A stretch of 64,000 bases of DNA from positions 1-64,000 of IMG/VR virus record IMGVR_UViG_3300021964_000036. One strand, given 5' to 3'. This DNA is from a virus. Each line of letters opens with the position of its first letter. The stretch's first letter is position 1. The position numbers and the translations under genes are program-made. The notes under the pieces are model-generated. The model was not told the origin of the DNA, made no database searches, and worked only from the letters and a program-made list of their open reading frames with translations. Of the stretch, positions 52,028 to 60,428 are shown one piece after another.

Positions 52028-54421
52028 ATGGCAAATAATTATCTTAAAAGAAACCCAGTAGCAAATCAGATGTCAATTGAGACATTTAGATTGTTCGAAA
52101 ATCAAGATGTTGATAAGGCTTTAGAGATATCTGTAAATACCCTATTAAGTCTATATAAGAAACTTACGTTCGATTTAGCCTCTGATAGGAACAGAACTTT
52201 TGACTCCTTTTCTAAGAAGTTAATAACTGTTAGTGATGCTTCTTCAATTAAGTCATTAGTTGCTAACATTAAGGATGTCTGCGAAGACGTTGATCTTTCT
52301 GATAGTGTTCTTGCACCATTAAAGAAAAGGTATTTAGATTCTATTGATATGGTAGGGGATGCTATTAAGAGAATGATAGAATTAGATCCTTCGTTAGAAG
52401 CAAAGGCTATTGAATATTTTAAGAAGTCGAGTAAGGTCTTAATGGAAACAATTAAAAGGGTAGCAGACCAATACAAAGAGAAACTTAACGAGTCTACTGC
52501 AATTGGTGTACCTGGAAGAATGGAGAGGTTAAAGAGAATCCTTTTAAACCATATTGTTGATTCGAAGGGAAAGGATGCTAAGTCAGGATATGGTAGGGAC
52601 TGGCATCGCTTGTTCTCAACATTAGAGCAGAAGCTTTCTGCAATTAATAGTGATAAGGCAACATTTTCTGATGCTGATAGAAAAAACTTGTCGGAGCTTG
52701 AAAAAAAGACTGATAGTCTTGTACAGGAGTATAATCAATATAAGGTTAGAGCTGTTGAGACAATGATGTCCAAGATATTAAAGGACTCTGATCTGGAAGC
52801 TAAGTTTTCTGATTTTATTGAAATAATGACAAATGCCCTAGATGGAGTTACAAAATCTAACACTGAAGAAGGGTTAATTGAGGTAAAGGTTAGAGAGAAC
52901 CTTGATGACAAAGAAACTAGGATGCAAGATAGAGTATTCCCATTAAAGGCGGGTGATAAAGACAATGATGCTAAGCTAAAGGGGTCGGGGTTAATCCAGG
53001 CTATTCAAAAGTCTCTAATTGATGCATTTGTACCTATCAAAAATCTTTTAGATCCAAGAGGAGGTGCAAACGGAAACTTTGATACCTCCATGGGAGTTGC
53101 TGTCAAATCTATTCAGGCTTCACTGGGTAATAAGGATGTAAGTGGTAAATTAGATAAGCCACTCTTAGATGTTATCCTCAAGTTGGACCAAGTATCGTCT
53201 GAAAACAAGGACTCTATTAAGGAAGCTATTGGAAAACTTAGGGTTTCATATTCTACTCTTAGTGAATCCGGTAATGCGTTAAGTGTTAGCGAGTTTATGA
53301 GATTGATGGAAGCAATGACCTATATTGATCCGAATGAAATTGAGGATAAGATTAAGCTTTATAGTGAAGAAATAACGGAGGATGATGAATCAATGTCACA
53401 GCCGACTACTTCTGATTATTCTATGGCAGAGGCATTAGCAAAACTTCTTAGAACAAAGAACTACAATAAGAATGCAGAAGCAGAAGATTTCCTTAAAGAA
53501 GACGGTACACTAAAAGGATCTTGTCCTCACGATTTTGTTAGTGGTTGGACAAAAGCTATCTCTGGGGATAAGCCAGTTTCGTTCTTCTTTATAGAGGACG
53601 AGGAAGGCGGATCCCTTTACCCAACAAAGAGAATTTCTGGTAATGTAAACAAGCCATGTAACTGGAAAAGATATAAATCCATATCTGGAGACGAAACGGA
53701 AGACATCCACAAGTTTGGAAAGTGGTATACCACATACTGGAAAAACTTTGGTGGCGTTGGCTCCGAAATCAAAGGAAAGGTACTTGATGATGTAATGAAA
53801 TCAAATTGCTCTTTAGCAAAGGAGGAAAAATTGGATGACGTTGTTACAATTTATGAGGAGCTAGAAAATTCTTTTATGCCACATAAGGAAGAAATTTGTC
53901 ATGGCTACCTTAGACCTGAATCAATGAAAGGCATATGCTCCAGCGTAAAAGGAATGATGGGTAATGACGGAATAGATAATTTAAGCCCTAGCGAACTTAG
54001 ATCTCTTTATAACACTGTGGTCGTAACATCCCCTCTTATTACATTTGACAAAGAAAATGACGAATGGGTTCCTGCTTTAAATATGTTATGTAAGAATTTG
54101 AATATATCTGAAGACGAGCTAATTTCTGGCATTAAGAAGAACGGATCCCTAGGGAAATCTGGAAAGATGAGTGCTGAAAAAATTGCTTACCTGGACACAA
54201 GACCTAACCAAGACTCCAACAACAATGAGATTCTAAAGTCTACAATTCTGGGAAGTACAGAGGACCCTGAGAAGGTTGCAAATATGAAGTCTACCTTGGA
54301 TAAGATTAAATCGATAACAAAGAGTCTTTCCAAACACACAAAAAGAATTGGAATCTCCAAAAGCGATGACATAAGTCCGGATGTTTCGGATTCTATGGTT
54401 ATCATTACGATGGAGAGGTAA
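52028..54421 (+). CDS. Large probable internal virion protein
   Basis: 797 residues starting two bases after the previous stop. The N-terminus has MSIETFRLFENQD, a leader-like segment, then mostly helical sequence with KEKLNESTAIG (possible protease site near residue 158). A C-terminal domain about residues 455-640 is richer in Cys, Trp and Gly (GSCPHDFVSGWTKAIS, FFIEDEEGGSLYPTKR) and may be enzymatic, but I recognise no family. Fourth gene in a run of post-capsid helical proteins. Confidence 0.55.
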   Translation: MANNYLKRNPVANQMSIETFRLFENQDVDKALEISVNTLLSLYKKLTFDLASDRNRTFDSFSKKLITVSDASSIKSLVANIKDVCEDVDLSDSVLAPLKKRYLDSIDMVGDAIKRMIELDPSLEAKAIEYFKKSSKVLMETIKRVADQYKEKLNESTAIGVPGRMERLKRILLNHIVDSKGKDAKSGYGRDWHRLFSTLEQKLSAINSDKATFSDADRKNLSELEKKTDSLVQEYNQYKVRAVETMMSKILKDSDLEAKFSDFIEIMTNALDGVTKSNTEEGLIEVKVRENLDDKETRMQDRVFPLKAGDKDNDAKLKGSGLIQAIQKSLIDAFVPIKNLLDPRGGANGNFDTSMGVAVKSIQASLGNKDVSGKLDKPLLDVILKLDQVSSENKDSIKEAIGKLRVSYSTLSESGNALSVSEFMRLMEAMTYIDPNEIEDKIKLYSEEITEDDESMSQPTTSDYSMAEALAKLLRTKNYNKNAEAEDFLKEDGTLKGSCPHDFVSGWTKAISGDKPVSFFFIEDEEGGSLYPTKRISGNVNKPCNWKRYKSISGDETEDIHKFGKWYTTYWKNFGGVGSEIKGKVLDDVMKSNCSLAKEEKLDDVVTIYEELENSFMPHKEEICHGYLRPESMKGICSSVKGMMGNDGIDNLSPSELRSLYNTVVVTSPLITFDKENDEWVPALNMLCKNLNISEDELISGIKKNGSLGKSGKMSAEKIAYLDTRPNQDSNNNEILKSTILGSTEDPEKVANMKSTLDKIKSITKSLSKHTKRIGISKSDDISPDVSDSMVIITMER

Positions 54422-54472
54422 ACCAGAAACTTATTTCTTATTGCTCCCTATAATTCGTGTAAATTAATTTAG

Positions 54473-55405
54473 GTGGGTAGTAGAGGAAAGCTATATTTAT
54501 TGAGTTTTTGTAGTGAGGGACCTCCTGCTGATTCTGGTGAGGATCTTTCCGGTAATGTGAATAATATAAAAACTCTACTAAGCGATTTTTTCGATGATAT
54601 TTTCATTTATAGCCCATCCTCTCTAAAAGAGTGCGACGGTAGCCAAGATTTTTGCAACGTACAGGAGGGGGTATTTCCACTAAATCCTGGAATACACGCT
54701 AATGGATGTGGTGATTTTAAATCATTCCTGATAGATAGGAAGCTTTCCGAGATGGATGAGGGAGATATACTGTTTTATCACGACTGTAATTTTCATAAAT
54801 ATCCACAGTACTGGCAAACTGATTGGGGTAATTTAAGGGATATGGTAGATTTTTTGTTGACAGAAAACAATTCAGATATCTTTATACCCTTTGAGCATGA
54901 TGCATTTGGTGTCAAGCCCCAAGTTAGAATGCACGGAAAAAGGTACACCACAGATATTATTATAAAGGATCCGAAGGAGTCTAAAATCGTATCCCAGTGT
55001 TGGGAAATAGCATCCAGCAGGATGGTTATTAAGAACACTGAATTCTCTAGACACTTTTTTAAGGAATATAAGGAACTTTGCAGAAGGAAGGATCTGCTAA
55101 CAAAATACCCAAATCCAAACCCATATCCGGAATTTACCCACAGTTGTCCAGAGCAGCATGTTTTAAATTGTTTAATTTACAGGTATATTCTCGAAGGTAA
55201 GCTGGATAAGCATTTCCCAAGATATTCCTTTCCTGAAAGAAAACTTATACTCAATAAAAATGTTGAGTATAGGATAAATGAGGAACTATCGAAATATATG
55301 TCAGTCAAAACCATAAAAGAATTTGAAAATACTCATAGGAATGGGAGGAAAGATAAAAATATTCGAAGGGCCAAGAAATTCGGGCAAGACATTTTTGGCA
55401 CGTAA
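54473..55405 (+). CDS. Glycosyltransferase-like protein
   Basis: 310 residues, GTG start. GDILFYHDCNFHKYP resembles the metal-binding strand of GT-A transferases (GDxxxYxD), with KIVSQCWEIASSRMVIKN and HSCPEQHVLNCLIYRYI similar to acceptor-side segments in capsular-sugar and GT32/GT34-like enzymes. No membrane segment. If correct it is a further sugar-transfer enzyme outside the first module. Moderate confidence because the DxD is not canonical. Confidence 0.5.
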   Translation: MGSRGKLYLLSFCSEGPPADSGEDLSGNVNNIKTLLSDFFDDIFIYSPSSLKECDGSQDFCNVQEGVFPLNPGIHANGCGDFKSFLIDRKLSEMDEGDILFYHDCNFHKYPQYWQTDWGNLRDMVDFLLTENNSDIFIPFEHDAFGVKPQVRMHGKRYTTDIIIKDPKESKIVSQCWEIASSRMVIKNTEFSRHFFKEYKELCRRKDLLTKYPNPNPYPEFTHSCPEQHVLNCLIYRYILEGKLDKHFPRYSFPERKLILNKNVEYRINEELSKYMSVKTIKEFENTHRNGRKDKNIRRAKKFGQDIFGT

Positions 55406-55889
55406 GTATTCTGAAGTGCACAACCTCCCGATTTATAAGTTTGATTTCGTTGGGTGGTTTAATAGGTTCCAATTAGATAATGAATCTCGGGAAACACACT
55501 CATTTGCTCTTGGTAAGGAACTAATGTTGTTGCAACTTTCAAGGGACGGGCTATTGCCAGATTTTATTCTCGACAGAGGAATTATAACGGTTTTATCATG
55601 GGGAATATTGTCTAATAGGATAACTGAAGAATTTGCTCACAATCAACTTAAAATGATTGCTGAGCAGGGGTTGCTTGATAATTGTGAGATCTACTTTGTA
55701 ACCGGCGATAATCCAGACAAGTCACCAAGGAATAAAGATAACTGGGATTTTACAGAGCAAGACAACAAGGAGCTAGAGATAGTTGAAAATCTTATTGGTT
55801 GCATACAGAGTCAACCTTACAATGTTTACGTGCATAGGGTTTTTAACAGCTTCACCAACAAGACAATAAATGATTTAAAGCATATCTAA
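55341..55889 (+). CDS. P-loop deoxynucleoside/nucleotide kinase-like protein
   Basis: 182 residues from ATG 55341, overlapping the previous gene by 65 bases; an upstream TTG at 55323 is less likely. P-loop IFEGPRNSGKTFLARKYSE (GPRNSGKT), and DFILDRGIITVLSWGI like the DR(x)xxS of thymidylate and deoxynucleoside kinases. Substrate not identifiable; a role in dNTP supply is likely. Ends directly before the asparagine-synthetase-like gene. Confidence 0.65.
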   Translation: MGGKIKIFEGPRNSGKTFLARKYSEVHNLPIYKFDFVGWFNRFQLDNESRETHSFALGKELMLLQLSRDGLLPDFILDRGIITVLSWGILSNRITEEFAHNQLKMIAEQGLLDNCEIYFVTGDNPDKSPRNKDNWDFTEQDNKELEIVENLIGCIQSQPYNVYVHRVFNSFTNKTINDLKHI

Positions 55890-57290
55890 ATGTGTGGAAT
55901 AGTAATAACAAAAAACCTAGAAGAGGAAGTAATTGACTCTATCAAACATAGGGGAATCGAAAAAACCGTTATCTCAAAGAATGGGCTTAATCTATGTCAC
56001 CACAGGCTTCCTATTCAAACTGCCGATGGTGATGATTGGAACCAGCCAATAGAGGTATCAGACGGCATCTATTTGCTGTTTAACGGGGAGATTTTTAACT
56101 ATGATACAGATAGGTTTGGTTCTGATATAGAATATCTAACAAATTTATTTTCTAGGTACCGTGGGGGAAGCTTCGAGATGTTTTGCTCACTTTTTGTGCC
56201 AACCATACAGACTTGGGATGGTTTCTGGGCGATTACTATTTATGATTCTTCAACCAATGAGGTAATTGCTTTTACGGATCCTCTTGGCAGAAAGTGTCTT
56301 TATTATAATTCATTAGGAGATATTGCTTCTGAGATAAAGCCTTTGGTATATGATAATTCTCAGATTGATGAATCTTTTATTAGTACCGTAAGAAAATGGG
56401 GATACAACACTGACGATAGAACTGCTTTTGGCGATGTTAAAAGAATACTTCCAAATAATATCTATTCTTTTAACATGGATTCACCGGAGTTTAAGAACGT
56501 TTATAAGACATATTATAAGGGGTTCGATTACCCCATTCAGGAGCTGGTTGGTAAGGGGTATGAAGAACATATGGAGTGGCTTTGGTCCAAAATGTTTGAA
56601 TCTGTAAGAAATAGACTTGTTTCAAAGGATTATCCAATATCTCTTCTTATTTCTGGTGGTTTGGATTCTTCGATAATTGCATCTATACTTAATGAAATGG
56701 GCGCCGATGTTAGGTGGTTCAGTATTGAAAACGGTGAAAAGGAATTTGTAGATATTCTTGCAAATAAACTCGGTAAATCTGTTTCATTCCTTGATTATTC
56801 TATGGATGAATCGATGAATGAAGAAATTTATAAAAAATGGAACGAGTCTCCTATAGATCTTGGATCTGTTATACCACAATACCATCTTTTTGATGCAGTT
56901 AAGAGATTTGGAGGATATCGAATAGTACTTTCTGGTGATGGTGCTGATGAATTGTTTGGTGGATATAAAAGAATTCATGAATACGATTCACAAAAGTCAG
57001 ATGTTTTTGACGAGCTCTCATATTATCACCTACCTAGATTGGACAAGATGTCGATGGCACACACTCTGGAGTTAAGAAGTCCTTTTTTGAATCTAGATCT
57101 TGTAAGGTTTGCTTTACATCTTCCTTTAGAATGGAGAAAGGATAAGAAAATCCTTAAAGACACATTTGCTCCATTACTTCCTGATGAGATAGTAAATCGT
57201 AAAAAAGCACCGCTCAAGAATCCTAAAATCAAGGAGGATAAAATTGCTTACCGATATAAGGCGGTAGATCTTTTCTTGGGGAATAGATAA
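55890..57290 (+). CDS. Asparagine synthetase-like glutamine amidotransferase (AsnB family)
   Basis: 466 residues (E. coli AsnB is 554). Class II glutaminase domain with nucleophile Cys2 (MCGIVIT), HHRLPIQ, LLFNGEIFN and DPLGRKCLYY. The ATP-PPase domain has LLISGGLDSSIIASIL (PP-loop) and SGDGADELFGGYKR. All core residues seem present. It transfers ammonia from glutamine to a carboxylate activated with ATP: aspartate in true AsnB, or a sugar or peptide acid in relatives used for glycan and natural-product modification. In this genome, next to glycosyltransferase-like genes, both are possible. Confidence 0.85.
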   Translation: MCGIVITKNLEEEVIDSIKHRGIEKTVISKNGLNLCHHRLPIQTADGDDWNQPIEVSDGIYLLFNGEIFNYDTDRFGSDIEYLTNLFSRYRGGSFEMFCSLFVPTIQTWDGFWAITIYDSSTNEVIAFTDPLGRKCLYYNSLGDIASEIKPLVYDNSQIDESFISTVRKWGYNTDDRTAFGDVKRILPNNIYSFNMDSPEFKNVYKTYYKGFDYPIQELVGKGYEEHMEWLWSKMFESVRNRLVSKDYPISLLISGGLDSSIIASILNEMGADVRWFSIENGEKEFVDILANKLGKSVSFLDYSMDESMNEEIYKKWNESPIDLGSVIPQYHLFDAVKRFGGYRIVLSGDGADELFGGYKRIHEYDSQKSDVFDELSYYHLPRLDKMSMAHTLELRSPFLNLDLVRFALHLPLEWRKDKKILKDTFAPLLPDEIVNRKKAPLKNPKIKEDKIAYRYKAVDLFLGNR

Positions 57291-57299
57291 ATTGTGTTC

Positions 57300-57328
57300 T
57301 GGAGCGATATATAAAGAAAAACGCTCCA
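57300..57328 (+). promoter_or_regulatory. Late promoter motif inside a hairpin
   Basis: TGGAGCG (57300-57306) pairs with CGCTCCA (57322-57328); the 15-base loop includes most of GATATATAAAG (57306-57316), 14 bases before ATG 57331. Confidence 0.6.
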
Positions 57329-57330
57329 TA

Positions 57331-58011
57331 ATGGCTAATAATATTAAATCATTTAGTGATTTTAAATCTGCTAGCGTTTCTGATGTGAACGAGAACTGGG
57401 TTTCTGATCTTTTGGGATACGCTGGTGGAGCATTCAGTGACGTACTTAAAGGAAAAGCTTCTGCTTATCTAATGAGTTTTTTCGGCATTGGTGAACAATC
57501 TATATTTAGTAAGCTTGTACAAAACTTTGTAGAACAAATTCCAATTGCAGATCTTACTAAAATCATATTTGCTGGTAAGGCTAATTCAGCTTATTTAGCT
57601 CCTAAGATGGCAGATGCAACTATAGAATTCCTATCAGAAAAAGGTTTGGATGGTATTGCACAGGATCTTCATATCGACCCTTCAGGTTGGATATACAGGA
57701 CCCTTTCAGAAATCGTAAGCAACCAAGCAAGAAGAGAAAACTTTAGAGAGCAATTGGTCGGATTTTATTTACAAGCATTTAATGGATTTGAAAGCCCAGA
57801 TATGGATGAGTTTAAAAATTCGTTATCCCCAATGGAAACAAGAAGCCTGGAAAAAGGTTTAGAGGATGTTGCTAGAAGGTCTGGAGGAGATATAAACATT
57901 ACACCAAGCGAAGGTGGTGCAGATTTAGTCACTAACTTTTTAAGTGGATTAGTTGGAAATGGACAATCAATGCAATCACTGGGGCTTAGCACTGGGGGAA
58001 CAATTCAATAA
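57331..58011 (+). CDS. Probable internal head protein with leader
   Basis: 226 residues from ATG 57331 (a TTG at 57292 would lie upstream of the promoter motif). The beginning MANNIKSFSDFKSASVSDVNENW fits the leader pattern with VNE site. The rest is helical with an amphipathic Ala/Gly stretch (LLGYAGGAFSDVLKG) and a Gly/Gln-rich end. No family recognised; expression from its own late motif suggests a virion role. Confidence 0.6.
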   Translation: MANNIKSFSDFKSASVSDVNENWVSDLLGYAGGAFSDVLKGKASAYLMSFFGIGEQSIFSKLVQNFVEQIPIADLTKIIFAGKANSAYLAPKMADATIEFLSEKGLDGIAQDLHIDPSGWIYRTLSEIVSNQARRENFREQLVGFYLQAFNGFESPDMDEFKNSLSPMETRSLEKGLEDVARRSGGDINITPSEGGADLVTNFLSGLVGNGQSMQSLGLSTGGTIQ

Positions 58012-58023
58012 AATATTTAGACC

Positions 58024-58392
58024 ATGAATATAAATGACGTATCAAAGAGAGAAGTTTTAGACTTTGATCAGTTTAAAAAGAAGGTTCACGACGAAACCTA
58101 CAAACCATTCTCAGCTGAGAATCAGGAAAGCGGTGAAGGAAAGACCGGATTACATAAGATAAAAAGAGAGCCTGCTTATGATTGGGTTGGCTATGCTGAT
58201 GCAGTATTTAGCCCAGAAAAAGCAGGAATTGAGGTTCCTGGATATAATGCTGATGGCGATAGAGAGTACAATATAGCAAACGCGGGTCCTTCTATTGTAA
58301 ATGCTCCAAATTCAGCACAGACGCTTTCAAGCGCACTTGGGGAATCTGCTGTAAACGAGTCATTCTCTATCAAAAGGTTAGAGGACTTCTAA
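58024..58392 (+). CDS. Small probable virion protein
   Basis: 122 residues. The N-terminus MNINDVSKREVLDFDQFKKK is leader-like, and the C-terminus carries GESAVNESFSIKRLEDF, the same VNES plus hydrophobic pattern seen in other head proteins of this phage. The middle is rich in Gly, Asn and Asp. Followed by a terminator. Function unknown. Confidence 0.55.
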   Translation: MNINDVSKREVLDFDQFKKKVHDETYKPFSAENQESGEGKTGLHKIKREPAYDWVGYADAVFSPEKAGIEVPGYNADGDREYNIANAGPSIVNAPNSAQTLSSALGESAVNESFSIKRLEDF

Positions 58393-58416
58393 AATTCTAG
58401 CTATTACATTACATTT

Positions 58417-58449
58417 AAAGACAAGTTTCTTTTGAAACTTGTCTTTTTT
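58417..58449 (+). terminator. Intrinsic terminator
   Basis: AAAGACAAGTTTC (58417-58429) and GAAACTTGTCTTT (58434-58446) form a perfect 13-bp stem with a 4-base loop and a T tail. Confidence 0.92.
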
Positions 58450-58478
58450 GTTTGCTATAAATCATATAAGCAAATCTG

Positions 58479-59147
58479 ATGAATATAAAATTAGTTCACA
58501 TTTTGACAGAGCCAGATACTAGGAGGGAAGTTTCATCTATAGGGTCTTTGTCTCCTTTGGGAGAATTGGGTTTAGAATACATCCAACAAATAAATCAACG
58601 GTATGTAGGTGATGCCTGGAAATCAACCCCAGCTTTAAGTCAATCACCTGCTACAAACCACGGTCCAGGACATTATGGAGCTTTCCAGTCTTTTAAGAAA
58701 GCAATGCTAGATAATTTTACTGAGGATCTGGATGCTTTGGTTCTTTGTGAATGTGATTGTGTACTAGAATGCTCGCCCGAGGAATTCATGTTTACGCTGA
58801 GAAGGGGCATAGATTTTTGCAAAGATAATGATCTTAAGTACCTATCATTAGGATCTAGGTTTGTAAACGGGGTTTTACAATCCCCAGAGACTGGTTCTGA
58901 TGCTAATTTTCCGGACTTTTATGTTACAAACAAGGTTATTTTAGCACACTGTATTGTGTTACCAGCATCTTCTAGGGACCTTATTCTTGGTGCAATTGAT
59001 AAATTTAGCTGGGATAGCCCAGATATTTGGTTTAATGAAGCACTTTGGAGGTCTGGTGTTAATAGATTTGGTATAGTTAAGGAAAGACTTGCAAGACAAC
59101 ACGAGGGGATATCCCTAATCGATAACGTCTGGAAAGAATCTCAATAA
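58479..59147 (+). CDS. GT-A-like glycosyltransferase candidate
   Basis: 222 residues. NHGPGHYGAFQSFKKAML, then LDALVLCECDCVLECSPEEF, where an acidic D-C-D sits where GT-A enzymes carry DxD, and a final IWFNEALWRSG. The layout recalls GT25-like short transferases (SH..W..., then lvlEDDv), but residues differ. If correct, it is the sixth sugar transferase in the window. It converges with the minus-strand gene, one base between stops. Confidence 0.45.
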   Translation: MNIKLVHILTEPDTRREVSSIGSLSPLGELGLEYIQQINQRYVGDAWKSTPALSQSPATNHGPGHYGAFQSFKKAMLDNFTEDLDALVLCECDCVLECSPEEFMFTLRRGIDFCKDNDLKYLSLGSRFVNGVLQSPETGSDANFPDFYVTNKVILAHCIVLPASSRDLILGAIDKFSWDSPDIWFNEALWRSGVNRFGIVKERLARQHEGISLIDNVWKESQ

Positions 59148-59148
59148 T

Positions 59149-59877
59149 TTATTTCCTTTCTCTTTCTTCTTTGCTTATCTCCCTAATAAATAGCTCTTTA
59201 GCTATTTTGAGTGTTACCGATTCTTCATTAAAATCCTCGTAAATTTCCATCACATTTACTGCTGGATCAATTGAATGTTCTAGATTCATTATCTCTATTA
59301 TCTCGTGAACGATGAATTCGTATGACATCGAGAAGTAAGAATTTCTAAGGAAGACTCTTTTCATAAGCGTACCTGCTGATCCCCTTCCCATTTTTCCATT
59401 TTGCCACCAGTATGCGATAATTTGATCGCTTGACATATTTCTAAATATAAGTATGCCTTGATCTTTTTTAAGTGCATCCCCAAATCTTTCGAGACTGAAA
59501 GATTTTATTCTGCTCTCTATATTTTTCCAAAGATCCATACCAAGGTCAGCGTACTTATAGAGTATGTTAAGTGAGTTTTCTATAATTTTCTTAACTTCCT
59601 CCCTCTCAAATTCTTCTAACCTTGAAGTCTCGTAATATTCAACTAGATTTTTTATATGTGTTGGAAGATCTTTTGGTATATCCTTGAATTCCTTTTCAAT
59701 CCAAATTTTCACAGAGCTTAGTTCCTTAATCATGGAGAAAATCTTTTTTATTGGATAATAAATATCCTCCTCCCTAATGTCTTTATTGACAGTTGATAGG
59801 AAATCTAATAAAACGTATTGTTTGTATTCTTGATCGATTGGATGTTCGATGAACCATGTGGGTTGAATGTCTTTCAT
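59149..59877 (-). CDS. Lone minus-strand helical protein, unknown
   Basis: 242 residues, the only credible gene on the minus strand. Mostly charged helix with a central KMGRGSAGTLMKRVFLRN segment and HEIIEIMNLEHSIDP near the end, which could hold a metal-binding HE..H arrangement. ATG at 59877-59875. A correctly inverted late-type motif (59902-59911) is 24 bases upstream. No family recognised. Confidence 0.65.
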   Translation of the reverse strand: MKDIQPTWFIEHPIDQEYKQYVLLDFLSTVNKDIREEDIYYPIKKIFSMIKELSSVKIWIEKEFKDIPKDLPTHIKNLVEYYETSRLEEFEREEVKKIIENSLNILYKYADLGMDLWKNIESRIKSFSLERFGDALKKDQGILIFRNMSSDQIIAYWWQNGKMGRGSAGTLMKRVFLRNSYFSMSYEFIVHEIIEIMNLEHSIDPAVNVMEIYEDFNEESVTLKIAKELFIREISKEERERK

Positions 59878-59901
59878 GGTGGAAGAATTATGTTTGTTAC
59901 T

Positions 59902-59911
59902 CTATATATTG
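59902..59911 (-). promoter_or_regulatory. Late-type motif on the minus strand
   Basis: On the minus strand the sequence reads CAATATATAG, 24 bases upstream of the ATG of the minus-strand gene. Orientation and spacing match the + strand motifs. Confidence 0.5.
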
Positions 59912-59958
59912 TCCCCTGGGTATACTTCTTGACTTTAAAAGAACCTGTTTAGTTGCGT

Positions 59959-59967
59959 GATATATAA
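59959..59967 (+). promoter_or_regulatory. Late promoter motif GATATATAA
   Basis: GATATATAA 23 bases upstream of ATG 59991, divergent from the minus-strand motif about 50 bases away. Confidence 0.5.
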
Positions 59968-59990
59968 TACATAAAAAAAGTGGTCACAGT

Positions 59991-60428
59991 ATGCCAAGGA
60001 TAGACGATTATATTTCATTTAGCTCTAGTAAGAAAAACAACGTTTCTAGCGAGTTTTCTTTCTCCAAAGAATTAGGTATGCTGGATGTCCAAATTGTAAA
60101 CAGACCACCAGAAATTTCAGACGTAGATTCTCTTGAACTTGAAATAGAATACAAGGTTTCAATTGCAAGAAGAAAGGACGGTATACAGGATTTGGATTTT
60201 ATGGTTGAAAGTATGGAACTTGAAATAAAAGTCGATGATTACCCTAACGAGCAAAAGGAATTTGAGTTTGATATTGTTCCTGATGTTAATATTGCAATAC
60301 CTTCTGTTGTGATCCAAAAGGGTTCAAGACTAGTTCCAACAGATCCAACATTTGCAAGAATTGATATGAGAAAATCAATGAACCCAAAAGACTTCAGAAT
60401 ACAAATACTCTTTGGCAGTAATGAATAA
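59991..60428 (+). CDS. Small virion-like beta protein
   Basis: 145 residues, beta-rich, acidic (SLELEIEYKVSIARRKDG, KEFEFDIVPDVNIAIPSVVI). No signal or membrane segment and no motif recognised. Its ending overlaps the next ATG (ATGAATAA). Driven by the motif at 59959, so probably a late structural or assembly protein. Confidence 0.55.
   Translation: MPRIDDYISFSSSKKNNVSSEFSFSKELGMLDVQIVNRPPEISDVDSLELEIEYKVSIARRKDGIQDLDFMVESMELEIKVDDYPNEQKEFEFDIVPDVNIAIPSVVIQKGSRLVPTDPTFARIDMRKSMNPKDFRIQILFGSNE

Noticed and set aside
57292-57330. TTG start for the protein at 57331
   Set aside because: It lies upstream of and across the hairpin/promoter motif; ATG 57331 has the leader pattern seen in other head proteins.
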